Assembly (NCBI GenBank): GCA_020650975.1
Contig: JAIPMN010002067.1
Location: forward strand, 1 to 35,308
Source of the DNA: Apostichopus californicus
Lineage: Eukaryota > Echinodermata > Holothuroidea > Aspidochirotida > Stichopodidae
Direction: 5' to 3'
DNA length: 35,308 nucleotides
Shown in pieces: positions 1-9,700 of the stretch. Every line of letters begins with the position of its first letter. The stretch's first letter is position 1. Position numbers and translations under genes: made by a program. The notes under the pieces are model-generated. The model had not been told where the DNA came from, made no database searches, and saw nothing but the letters and a program-made list of their open reading frames with translations.

Positions 1-105
1 GGGGGGGTACAAGGCAGCAATCGGAATTTTCTGGCTTCAAAACCCATCCAGTTGGAATTTCAGCCACTACACCCCCCCAATCATCAGGCCTTAGCTACGT
101 CCCTG
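1..105. mobile_element. 3' end of a TIR DNA element (MITE-like), cut by the window edge
   Basis: The outer end at 105 reads inward on the - strand as CAGGGACGTAGCTAAGG. This resembles the CAGGG-type terminal inverted repeats common in hAT-like and other short non-autonomous DNA elements of marine invertebrates. G and C runs inside (1-7, 71-78) are typical of these elements. The other end lies outside the window, so the inverted repeat and target-site duplication cannot be tested. The family assignment is an inference. Confidence 0.4.
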
Positions 106-1545
106 AATATGTGATATTCCTTATAACTATTTAGATATATTAAATAACCGTAAATGTTATTCAAAATTCATATACCCTTAATTCTCCTATCTCGCTTGAC
201 CTAAGTATTGCCATTTATTGTTACCTTTAGTTTATATAGGTTCATGGTTCAACTAAACGGACCATGTAATATATACAAGTCCTTGGACCCTGGTACAGCT
301 GAGGTAGCCTTGAATGTTACCATCCCGCTTTTGTACCCCACAACGTCGGACGTCCTGCTGCTTTTAATGTATGTCTGGTATCTATTAAAAAGGCAGTAAA
401 TGCGGTAGGATAAATACAGGTACCGTGCGTAGCTGAATTAGGCTCTAAACTCAAGTGACGCCTATAATTCATTGATGCATTTTGTAGAAAATGTTCTTTA
501 GCATGAAACAACTTTTCCGCATCGGAATATCAGTTACTGATAAGTACGAAGCGAGTTTACCATATTGTAAAATGATAGCATATGGTCTACCATTGTTGAG
601 AATATTGTTCAGTCTTAATTTGCAGAATTACAACGGCAGATACGTTTGCTCTAAATTCCTATTTTATGAAAACAATAACTACACAATTCCTTATTTTTCT
701 AAGCGGGCCATGTTTTAAAATATTGGCCAATGATGGACCCGCGCATGTTAGTGCAGTCTTTTTACCCCTTTATGTAAGATAAATGAAATTTATATGAAAT
801 TGCACCGGCCATTTGACGTCTAAACTTTTCTTCTGGGGGAGGATGCCCCAAAACCATGGGTATCGCACTCAACAACGACCACGCACCCACACGTAACCTC
901 TTTCGTAATAAATTTGGATCCGCTAATGGCCCCACCATAATGCATGGTTTATGCCATACACCATAAATCAGTCAGAGGAACTTTGAAATTTATACTTTCT
1001 TCTTTTTACTTTTAATATGCAAATATCAAAAGTATTTATCTCAAAATTACAATAGTTTATTTTATTATTATTTAATTCTGACTTTTTACTAGAAACTTTT
1101 TATATATATCAAACTGTTGACTTCTTATCTAAAACTGTTGGCGTTTCAAGCATTGACTTTTCTTTCGAAATATCAACTAATTAATGTATCTCAAGCGTTC
1201 CATTATATCGAGTCCTCGAAATTAGCTTTTTTTTTATATTGAAATTTGGATTAATTCCTCGAAATTTCAACTTTTGCAAAATATCAACTTCCTTGATTAG
1301 AACGGCAGAACTTAAGTAGGTCCACATGCATAAACTGTTGCCAGTTTTGATGTATATCTGCGAAATTTAGACGGATTATGAGCTGGGTATGTGAAACAAG
1401 AAATTTAGTTATCGATTTATTCCCTAGCATTCTTTTTGCTGGTGCAAGATCCATGCAGTTCCTTTGCCAGTTAATTCTATATACAGCTAAGTCAGTTGCG
1501 GTAGCAACAGTTGCCATGGTATAATTTTTAATTTTCCTGAGTATT
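106..1545. other. AT-rich non-coding stretch
   Basis: I see no exon with convincing splice sites and reading frame here. Around 1140-1290 a short motif of the form CGAAAT(T/A)TCAAC recurs loosely several times, perhaps a decayed repeat. The open frames present are short and look like chance. A moderately GC-rich patch at 830-960 has no recognisable content. Confidence 0.4.
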
Positions 1546-1960
1546 TATACTCCTGGGGTCACCTCCGGAAGTCCATGACTGAGGGCGGGGCCAAAACGTG
1601 TCTGGTGGGTGGGTGGGTGTGAGTCAAAACTCCTTAACGACCGATTTCCTTCAAACTTGGTGGGAAGGTACCACAGGGTCAACCCAGCTGTGTCTCGCAG
1701 ACCACCGGAGCCAAAGGTCAGAGGTCAAATTTTGTTAAAAGTTTTTGTTGTTGTTGCTTTCTAACTCCGATGGGAAACATTGAATTGGCATAGAACCTTC
1801 ATATATATGAATGGAAAAGTCCAGTACGGTAGTACAATCGTCCGATTACCAGATTCATAGCTAATAATAAATAAGTTCATTTGAAATCAGTGATTGCTGG
1901 CGATGAGATATGCAACTCCGTGGATTGCCCTGTTTTCATTGTTATTGGAAGGGCGTGCAG
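1546..1960. repeat. Probable dispersed repeat of unknown class
   Basis: A block clearly richer in G+C than its AT-rich flanks, with a (GGGT)n run at 1602-1618 and repeat-like sentences such as CCTTCAAACTTGGTGGGAAG (1650-1669). It contains a perfect DR1 nuclear-receptor-type site, AGGTCA-G-AGGTCA, at 1715-1727. No terminal repeats or coding potential are visible. The boundaries are estimated from the composition change. Confidence 0.35.
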
Positions 1961-2354
1961 GTGCAAATGATTGTTATAGCTGCATACTTGTTAACTTTAA
2001 CAATTAGGATTGTCCTTATACTCTGCCTATCTTCATACTGAGGATAGACACCTAGGCCTAGCGTGGTATATTGTCACAACTACTGTATCAGTTGGGGCGT
2101 AACAAGGCCTAACAATTACAATGTAACAACACTAACAGTAACATCAAAAAACGTATACAAAGTTAACAGTTGGGGATATGGGGCTGGTGGTGTGTGTGGG
2201 GGGGGGGGTATATATCTTACACCAGTTAAGCACACCCTTTTTAGTAATTGAAATCTGCCCAGGTGAGGCAAGAGAATGTATTAAATTTACCACTTGTATA
2301 ACCTAACAAGGTTCTTGTTAATAAATACTTTATACTTTATAAATACTTTATGCC

Positions 2355-2474
2355 ATGTATCTGGGCTATTTTCGTCCACCCATTGTAATTTTAGACAACC
2401 CTGGTGCTAACTTCGGCCACGCAGTGATTCTATTTACCAACAGCAGATACACACATGATAAGTATGGAGGATAG
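2355..2474 (+). CDS. Candidate coding exon or small ORF, unrecognised
   Basis: An ATG-to-TAG frame of 39 residues whose second half has protein-like composition (ILDNPGANFGHAVILFTN is part of it) and a local rise in G+C. An acceptor-like TTTTAG ends at 2394 and a donor-like AA|GTATGG lies at 2462, so the real coding part could be an internal exon, 2395-2461. Its outgoing phase does not match the first gene A exon directly, so membership of gene A is not supported. No family is recognised. The frame is short enough to be chance. Confidence 0.25.
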   Translation: MYLGYFRPPIVILDNPGANFGHAVILFTNSRYTHDKYGG

Positions 2475-3290
2475 AATGTGACAAATATGATTGCTGGAAC
2501 TACAATTTTGTGCTAATAGCTTGAAATCATAGGTCTTCGAAAAGCACAAAATTGACTCATATTCCCACTTCCCTCTGTTCTGCTAATTTTAATGTCACGT
2601 ACTTGCAAGCTGTAAAATCTGCATAAATTTTGCATATGGATTTTCAGTGTATTTCAAACAAATCCAACATAAAAAGATACCTTAATATTTGTCTGCTGTA
2701 AATATACTGATTTAAAGCCCTATAAACTTAATTGGCACCAAATTTATGTTAGCAGATGCTAATAAACTTGATTAAACAAAATAAATGAAATGGATGGTCA
2801 AAGATAGTAGCCAGATGTTAATGAAATCATGATGTTGTTTTGGACACCCCTTTTATTAGAATAAAGTAGCAATCTGAAGAATATATGTGTGCATCTAATG
2901 AAGGTTGAGCATGCATGTTATAGATATGTCACATAGGCCTATATGGGAAACAAATCAAACCATTTTCCTGTCTTAATTATTTGCATATTCATCTTTGAAT
3001 TTCATTATTGCTATAAAGAGATCATTATTTAGTCAGATGCCAGCAAAACATTTGGTTGCATATGGATAGTGAAAACTTTTTCTTTAGTATGCAACCAGCT
3101 GCTTGAGTTTTTTTTTTAGAAGAAATTTAATAATAACTCGTATTGCATTGTATATGTCTCTCTCAAGTCCCATATGTACAAAGAAAGTACATTCACTTGG
3201 ATCTCATTACTTTGCACGTAGGTATTTAATGGACTTTAATTGACGAATCTTAAACAACTTTATTATTTAAATCCCTGAAGTATTTTCTTG
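2475..3290. other. AT-rich non-coding stretch
   Basis: I see no gene, RNA or repeat structure here. The sequence is uniformly AT-rich with short homopolymer runs (for example T8 at 3109-3116). Confidence 0.4.
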
Positions 3291-3700
3291 CTTGTTTCAA
3301 TCAACACTCTTCGCCACAGATCCTGCAAGCCTATACCTATCCAAGGATCATATTGAACTATGACATCATTCCTTCCAGGTCACCCTTCTCCTCAAAGACA
3401 TAGTCTTTAATTAAACCACATGCCTGAGCAACTTTCTCCCATGTGGTTATCGGATGTCAAATGCATGCCCTTGCACTAGGTGAGTACACATCCAGGCCAG
3501 CTGGGGGCCTATCTCCTTCATATTGTGAGGACTTTGGTTAGATACAGTTTATTATGCACTATCAGCTCACTGGGCTCTTGCCTTTGGCATTTGAGGAAGG
3601 ACTTCTCCAAGCATTCCCAAATATGTCTAACATTTCGTGGGGTTATCAAATTCATTGGATCCCCTTATCTTATCTATGGTGACATCAACTGATGCACGAC
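3291..3700 (-). mobile_element. Possible decayed transposon coding fragment
   Basis: Read on the - strand this block is GC-richer than its surroundings and has broken, protein-like frames. One of them includes ITTWEKVAQACGLIKDYV (about 3448-3395) and ends at a TAG about 40 bases further on. The Trp-rich pattern recalls the C-terminal part of pogo/Tigger-type transposases, but I see no catalytic motif and no terminal repeats, so the family is a guess. On the + strand a donor-like CTAG|GTGAGT at 3480 has no open frame behind it. Confidence 0.2.
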
Positions 3701-4443
3701 TTAATTACTGATAACCGAGGTGATGTACGTATAGCCCACAGCTAGATGATTCTTTGTCATATTTTATTATCTATTTAGGCAAAGAGATATATAATTACTT
3801 TGTGAACATCATTATCTTGTATAAGGGATTTGGTGCAATGCCTTTTTTATATCAACGATTCAAGGAGCAATTAACTTGTGCTTTTGTGCATCTTATCTCA
3901 CAGCTTAGGTTTCCTGGCAGTTTTAAACACTGCAACTGTCCCCAAACTGTGATGTTTTACCCATACCAGAAAACCACTGAAACACCGTTTGCACATGACA
4001 TTTTGCTAACCATTAGCTAGTGTTTTTGAAACATACCTCTCCCCAAAGTTCAGATACAGGAAATGTTTCAACTATTTGTTAATTCCATGACCTTACAATT
4101 CACTGCAAGGACAAACATGGTACCCTTGTTATGCTGTGGTTTGTCAAAGCATATCAGAACACAGATTGTCCCTAATTCATTCTCTAATTTAATCCTCCCC
4201 AATGACAAAATTTGCTGAGGTTAACTTAACTGACAAAATAGATTAGAAATCTTCTAGCAATTACCTTTTTGTAGCATGCTGAAAGTTTGGAGACAAATAT
4301 TTACAACCTTAAATTAATAAGTGACAGGCATATTCAATATAGTAGATGAATGTAAGTTACAGCCATGCTCCTCAAGAATATTGAAGGATCTTTTTCAACT
4401 TATTGGGGTTTCCTTTTTTTTCCTTTTCTTTTTTTTCCCTCAG
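3701..4443. other. Non-coding stretch upstream of gene A
   Basis: AT-rich sequence with no convincing exon. It ends in a long pyrimidine tract (4410-4443) that forms an excellent splice-acceptor context for the candidate exon at 4444. Confidence 0.35.
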
Positions 4444-4558
4444 CATAATTTGGAGCAGTACAGTTTATTGAGGCTTTTTCCTGTTTTAAAAAGTTTGAGG
4501 CAAATGTCATGGTTTAATGGCCAATTCCAGTGGCAATTGCCAGTTTGTTGTCTCCAAG
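4444..4558 (+). CDS. Candidate upstream exon of gene A
   Basis: The acceptor is a ~30-base pyrimidine tract ending CCCTCAG and the donor is AAG|GTGTGA. Only one of three frames is open, giving 38 codons and leaving one base (phase 1). The next exon at 4654 needs exactly that phase, so the join is in frame. The intervening intron would be only 95 bases, with a branch-point-like AACTGAT about 40 bases before its acceptor. Against it, the predicted peptide is Leu/Gln-rich without recognisable character, and a 95-base intron contrasts with the 0.5-4.9 kb introns nearby. Confidence 0.33.
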
Positions 4559-4653
4559 GTGTGAGAATAATGTGCAGAGCTACTATAGTACAAGAGAATA
4601 CTTTTGAATAACTGATTCCATTAAATAGTTTTTCTTCTTTGTTTTCCTTACAG

Positions 4654-4795
4654 TCACACTTGAATGTAACTTGCTCGGTCCAAAGCTATTAATGCGAGCT
4701 GTGTTGGCAGCTAACAGAACTGAGATGAGTGCTACGCTAAGACATTATTCATTAGAAGGCAGAAAGTACTGTTTTCCCAAAGGATATTTTGCAAA
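4654..4795 (+). CDS. Gene A, internal exon (family not recognised)
   Basis: The acceptor is a strong tract ending TTTTCCTTACAG. One frame is open across the exon: two bases complete an incoming codon, then 46 codons including RAVLAANRTEMSATLRHY, and two bases are left over. Two donors are possible, AA|GTGGGT after 4795 or GG|GTAGCC after 4799. Each pairs in frame with one of the two overlapping acceptors of the next exon (6337 or 6341), so the frame is the same either way. The other two frames hit stops early. The peptide is mixed-charge with Cys, Arg and Tyr, like a folded cytosolic protein. I do not recognise the family. The exons encoding the N-terminus are upstream, possibly outside the window. 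Confidence 0.72.
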
Positions 4796-6336
4796 GTGGG
4801 TAGCCTTAATCATTTCAAATGTGTGTGATTGACAGGTTGATGGTTTTGATTTGACATTTGAAGTCGGAAGACAATGCAAACATTCATCAGACCAGTATTT
4901 TAGGTGCAAGTTAGGGTAGACCTTTGTAGAAATACTGCACTAAACATGCTTTTAGGCATTACCCTAAGCACCAATGCATGTTTATGTTGGGAGAGACAGG
5001 GATTAATTTATCCGGTATCGCTTAGCAACATGCTATGTAAAATTGGCGAACTGTTATACCAGTGCAAGGATTTGTAGTAGTTTTTGCACACATACTAAAT
5101 CATACTATTCTATGTGAGCCATGAGAGATATTATTTTAATAACAAAACAAAATGTTATACTGATTGAAAAGACAAAAATGTAAAGCAAATTTCGTTTGTC
5201 AAGGAATTTACAGTGATATCTTACAGGGATATTCCGTTGGCTGGTATTGATTGCTTGCAAAATTGTTGGACATTTTCGGCATCATTAGGTCATATTAAAC
5301 ACACAGCTCTTTGTTCTGTAAAGATATGAATTTTCAGAAATATCTCAAAATACCCAATGAGAAGCATTTGAAAAAATCAACTCCCATGTAAAAATGCACT
5401 CTTGCTTGACAGAGCTTGTAAATCAAGTTGTCAGCATCGTGTATAGTTCATGTCATTAAGACATTCGTATTGGCGATCACTTAGGAAAATTATAAAATAT
5501 TTTGGAGTTGCTTACCTCATGCATTTTATCAGTAACTTCATTTTTTGTAGATTATGTAATCCCAAATTGCATTTGAACTAGAAAAACATCTGAATATTCA
5601 ATTCAAGATGGTACCATGAGAAAGAAGTAGTTTGGAATTGTAGAAGTTTTTCACTTTGTCTTCAATTCTCTTTAATAAAACAGTTGAATTTTCTGACAAG
5701 AAAACACATCAGTTAATTACTAGTCTTTTCAATATTCCCAATTTGTGAGTTAAATAAGCAAATATGGTTATACTTGTATGGAAATCTGACTAGTTTATAG
5801 CTAATGGATTTCATTATCAATATTTTGTTCTGAAATGATATTAAAGGATTATTAAAATCATTGCAAAAAGAAAATACTTTAAATAAGTAAAATACCAAAA
5901 ATGATATAAATTTGTTAACTTCATGCATGTTGTATACTAAACATCATCACTATTACCACTAAATATGCTAGAAGTCCAATAATGGTCAGTGATGCTCTAA
6001 CTTCCATTGACTGCCACCTGCTTTTGTTATGTCCTAATTTAGATATTTATATTGGTCATGAGTTTGATTTGTTTTCAAAATTACATTGTCCAAGAACCTT
6101 CCATAATCCAGTAGACTGAAAGATATATAAAGAGCAAAATGGAAATTTTGAATTTTGAATTTATTAAATTCATTATTTGAAATGAAGCTTGATGTTGATA
6201 CTAATGTCTTACACTACTATTAGATCTTAATATAGAACAGCATCACAAAATTGTTGCTTGTTTCAACACCATGCCTGTTGTAAGGTAACCAGCGCACCTC
6301 AGACATTTTTTTTTCTTTTGCCATATGAAATAACAG
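4796..6336 (+). other. Gene A intron (4796-6336)
   Basis: AT-rich intron sequence with no recognised element. The few open frames on either strand are short. The two other gene A introns (6463-7368 and 7469-8011) are similar. The last contains a C-rich low-complexity stretch (7525-7585) and a short TA run (7591-7600). Confidence 0.55.
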
Positions 6337-6462
6337 TCAGCATGGAGATCTGTTCACTGATTCCGGACATGACATTTGGAGAATCCCACCATTGCACATC
6401 GAAGAACTCCCACTACCCTTTGATGGCATTCACTTTGTCTAGACGACCGGTTATGCCCTGTC
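6337..6462 (+). CDS. Gene A, internal exon with an in-frame TAG
   Basis: The acceptor follows a T/C-rich stretch and ends AACAG at 6336 (alternative CAG at 6340). The donor GTC|GTAAGTAT after 6462 is near consensus. In the frame dictated by the previous exon the peptide includes IPPLHIEELPLPFDGIHF, then Val, then TAG at 6440-6442, then TTGYAL and two bases that complete a Ser codon with the first base of the next exon. The residues after the TAG run naturally into the next exon, so the conventional splice looks like the ancestral one and the TAG like a lesion. Another + frame is also open (beginning SMEICSLIPD), but it is Met/Cys/Ser-rich and less protein-like. A weak donor, TTT|GTCTAG after 6436, would remove the stop and still join in frame to 7373. 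Confidence 0.6.
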
Positions 6463-7368
6463 GTAAGTATATCATTTGTCTTGACATTCACAAGTGGCAA
6501 TGTGTTAATTTAGCGATTATCATTTTGCCAAGCAATTAACTGTCACTGAGCAAAACCTAATGTAAATCTTTTAGGTAGTAAAATTGTAACTTATAAATGT
6601 TAACATTCATCCATAGCATACATGTTAGAATTTTTTTTTTAAATGGAATCACTTGCTAGCATGGAAGCAAAATTAATTCCCCCTTAAAAAACTGAAGATT
6701 AAGTATTCAAATTAACCAAATTTTCCCACTTAAATTTTAATAAAAGAAAAGGAAGTTTCTCAGTCATGTAATACACCTTACTGTTTCTGAACACAATAGC
6801 AGTATAAGGTGATATTGGTAACAATAGTTTAGCAAGGATTTCTGTTTAATTTTTTAATCTGTTTGCTTTTCTTGTAATTAAGCTGGCTCATGTTCATGCC
6901 AAGTAGTGTTTTGGTTTTAGTCAAAATATTTTACTAGACTTACCAGTAGTAATAATTTGGCAAATTTGGCATAGTTTGCACTTACCAAGTAAGTAATAAT
7001 TTGGAAATATTTCAAAATAAAAGTGCTGGGATATTTCTGAGAAAGTTATTGAGGGAGTAATTGATGAATTTGATTTCATTTTCAACTTCAAAGTTGGCCA
7101 GACACTTCTGCCATCAATATTTTTCACTTGTAAAACATTCAACATTTTGAATATTTTCTCCTTTATTTGAAATGCAACTATAACTAACTTAGTCCCAATT
7201 CTTAAATGCAAATTAGACTGGGTCTATATAGCTGTTATGAAAGTTTGGTAGATCCAAGATAATGTTTGATACTTGGTGTTAGAGTAGAAAACTTCAAATT
7301 CACTATCAATTTAACACAATTAAGAAACAATCAGTATAGTTGAGTTAACAGTCACCCATGTTTTACAG

Positions 7369-7468
7369 ACAGAGGTACAAACATGATGACCTATGGGATG
7401 CAGTACTGTTTGAGGCTGATCACCTCCCTTCCAATCATATCGCCCATGAATCCCTCCCACCTTTTCAG
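7369..7468 (+). CDS. Gene A, internal exon
   Basis: The acceptor ATGTTTTACAG ends at 7368, with an alternative ACAG at 7372. The donor CAG|GTGAAT after 7468 is strong. One base completes the incoming Ser codon, then 33 codons, including DDLWDAVLFEADHLPSNH, end exactly at the donor (phase 0). G+C is about one half, well above the flanking introns. The acidic, Trp/His-containing peptide looks like part of a globular domain. A second frame is open but Met/Ile/Ser-rich and does not fit the phase of the preferred upstream frame. The family is not recognised. Confidence 0.68.
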
Positions 7469-8011
7469 GTGAATAACATTTTATTTATGAAATAATTGTA
7501 ATCATACATTGAACTCTATGTCACTACCCTTCTTCACCCATCCCCCTTTCCCTCACCCATCCTTCCCCCTCCTCCACCCACCACATGCCTATATATATAT
7601 TCTCTTACCAGATGATAACTTGATAACCATTAATTATGCTTGGGGATGCGCTGAATCGGACATGATATAAATAGCTTCTGTTGCCATGCACAAATGCCAT
7701 CATAAAACTTAACTTTGCAGTAAAATATATCTTTTCCACTAATGCTACATCCTACACTACCTTTTGCCTTCCTCCCCACCCCCACTCCCAACCCTCCACT
7801 TTCCCCCATTGGTATTTGATTTGTCTTTTATCATCTTCTTTCTTCCTTCAGCATTATAATTAACCTCAGAAACCATTAAATTGAATTTAGACATTTACAG
7901 GTTTAGACAGTCTTTGTATTAAACCCATCCTTATAATTTTCTTACCTCCAAATACTGGTTAAAAAAACTTAAAGGTCATCAAGCAATATTTATGATTGAA
8001 AACTTTTGTAG

Positions 8012-8125
8012 GTCAGATCCAGTGTGAAATGGTATCTGTCACTGTATGTACCTTTTTGGGCTGCACTGAACCTGACCTTTAAGTCAAGAGCCCTGATATT
8101 TGACACAGCTGTTGAATATTCATAA
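8012..8125 (+). CDS. Gene A, terminal coding exon
   Basis: The acceptor CTTTTGTAG ends at 8011. The exon starts in phase 0, exactly what the previous exon delivers, and runs 37 codons to TAA at 8123-8125. The peptide includes VPFWAALNLTFKSRALIF and ends AVEYS. It is hydrophobic and aromatic at first, too short and Asn/Ser-containing to call a membrane helix. With the three preceding exons it gives about 159 visible codons of C-terminal sequence. No AATAAA lies between this stop and the start of gene B 320 bases on, so the 3' end may use a variant signal or overlap gene B's first exon. Confidence 0.62.
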   Translation, partial: VRSSVKWYLSLYVPFWAALNLTFKSRALIFDTAVEYS

Positions 8126-8445
8126 GAGAGAAAGTCCCTGCGCCAATTGAATGCTTACTCATCCAGACCTGCCCTCCCATGGCTTCAAGTCATTGGCCAG
8201 AGTAAAGCATTAGGTTGCTTCATGGTTTGAATTCCACGCATTCCATACATACTACACTGGGCATCATATGTGCATCTTATTGTAGTTGGTACAGGGACGC
8301 TTGGTACTGTAGTAGCCTTGTTAAGATCTTAGCTTCCGTCCACTGTTTTGTGTATTTCTGACGGTTAGAAATATCCTCATCCGAATTGCTTTTGGCATCG
8401 TACCTCACCAAAAGGGGTTTCCATTTCTTCAAAAAACCAATCACC
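8126..8445 (+). promoter_or_regulatory. Short spacer between genes A and B, likely gene B promoter/5' UTR
   Basis: These 320 bases separate the gene A stop from the gene B start codon. Gene B's first exon begins somewhere inside, so its promoter must lie here or in the 3' end of gene A, unless it belongs to a larger upstream transcript. I see no clear TATA box and no intact CC(A/T)6GG serum-response element. No polyadenylation hexamer AATAAA is present. Confidence 0.4.
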
Positions 8446-8542
8446 ATGAGTCGATTTCAAAAAGGCCCAGCCAAGCCAGCCCCTGGTCCAGCCAAGACAG
8501 CACCAGGAAAAGCAGCTCCACCAAAGAAAGAAGAGGGGGGAG
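8446..8542 (+). CDS. Gene B exon 1: start of telokin-like single-Ig protein
   Basis: The ATG at 8446 sits in CACCATGA, a good initiation context (A at -3). It opens a 32-codon frame, MSRFQKGPAKPAPGPAKTA and so on to a Lys-Lys-Glu-Glu-Gly-Gly end, followed by one base. The donor is GGAG|GTAAGA, near consensus. The leader is rich in Pro, Ala, Lys and Gly with no signal peptide, as in flexible leaders or linkers of muscle Ig proteins. The single left-over G joins the first two bases of the exon at 13437 to make GCG (Ala33), so the phase is exact. This could be a stand-alone gene, or an internal alternative first exon of a larger myosin-light-chain-kinase/titin-type gene, the way vertebrate telokin starts inside MLCK. 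No kinase exon is visible in the window. Confidence 0.75.
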
Positions 8543-9700
8543 GTAAGAAAAATGTGTTCTATTTCTTCTAAATCTCATCTGTTGTGGCTTCCATCGGGCA
8601 TTGAGCCTAACACCAAGACCTAGCTTAGACTTTGAGCTTTCAATAATAATCTAAATTAGTTCTGTAGCTCGTTGGCCTAAAAGAGATAATTCAGCATCAA
8701 TTGTTACTGTATCTATTTAATTGTTGTAATAATGTAAGATCTCTCAGTAGGTGTGTTGAAATAAATTCCTCATTAAAACTAACGTAAAGCATGCTAATGT
8801 AGGCTACTGATGTGCCGGTTGTCAGCCTATTGTGACAAAATGGCACCCTAATCTACAGAGAGATTGGAATAGGCTCAGGTCTATGAACTGCTAGCTCTGT
8901 CTAAGATTAGGCCTAAATTAGCAAAATTAGGACATTTTCCTTACTGTGCTGCATTTGCTATGTGTACTGTTGTTGTACAAATGACATCTACCACTCCTTG
9001 TTACCCTTCCCCACCCCCTTGTCCCCCTCCATCATGCCCTTCTCTTTCCTTGTTTCTGTCCCTTACCTCTGATACTTAGTATAAAGGAAAGTTATTTTTC
9101 GAAGGTAGAAGTAGGGTAATGGAACAGAACTAATATCATCTAACGTAGAGCTACTGTTCATCATCTAACTACTACTGCTCCTCCTAGGAATGAACTTTTG
9201 ACCTCTCTGCCTCTTGGAATACTTTGAAGTCACATGATCTGATGCGTCTTTCTTTACAGTTTGATGAGCAATCGTAAATCATTTTTGCAATTCTTCCAAT
9301 TCTTTGAAACTTTTAATTGGAGGCTATAAAGATAATTATAATACTGGTAAAAGAAACATTACGATACTGGTAAAGGAAACATTTCCCGTGTTAATGACTT
9401 ATTAATTTTGAGTTAGGAGCCATATGGACTTTGTTGGTGACAATCTAAATAATTTCAAATGAGGAGTGATACATATGTCTCTTTTTTTGTATGTATGATT
9501 TTTACATATTAGAGAATGGTTTAATTGCTTCTATTAAAACATGTATTTTCTTGTTTGATTCATTCATGCTGCTGTACAATCTGTCTGTTTCGGTTGATGA
9601 TATAAATGTCACATGTAAGACTGTTACTTCAGGAAACCCTTGCCTCAAAGTAACATTCTTAGATCCATTCAGCATCAATATTCATGCGAAGAGATGAATA
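8543..9700 (+). other. Gene B intron, left part
   Basis: Start of the 4,894-base intron 8543-13436. This part is AT-rich with a C-rich stretch near 9006-9040. I see no exon or structured element until the satellite array at 9701. Confidence 0.5.

Noticed and set aside
3321..3479. Exon between an acceptor-like CGCCACAG and a strong donor CTAG|GTGAGT
   Set aside because: All three frames contain stops, so it cannot be an internal coding exon of this length.
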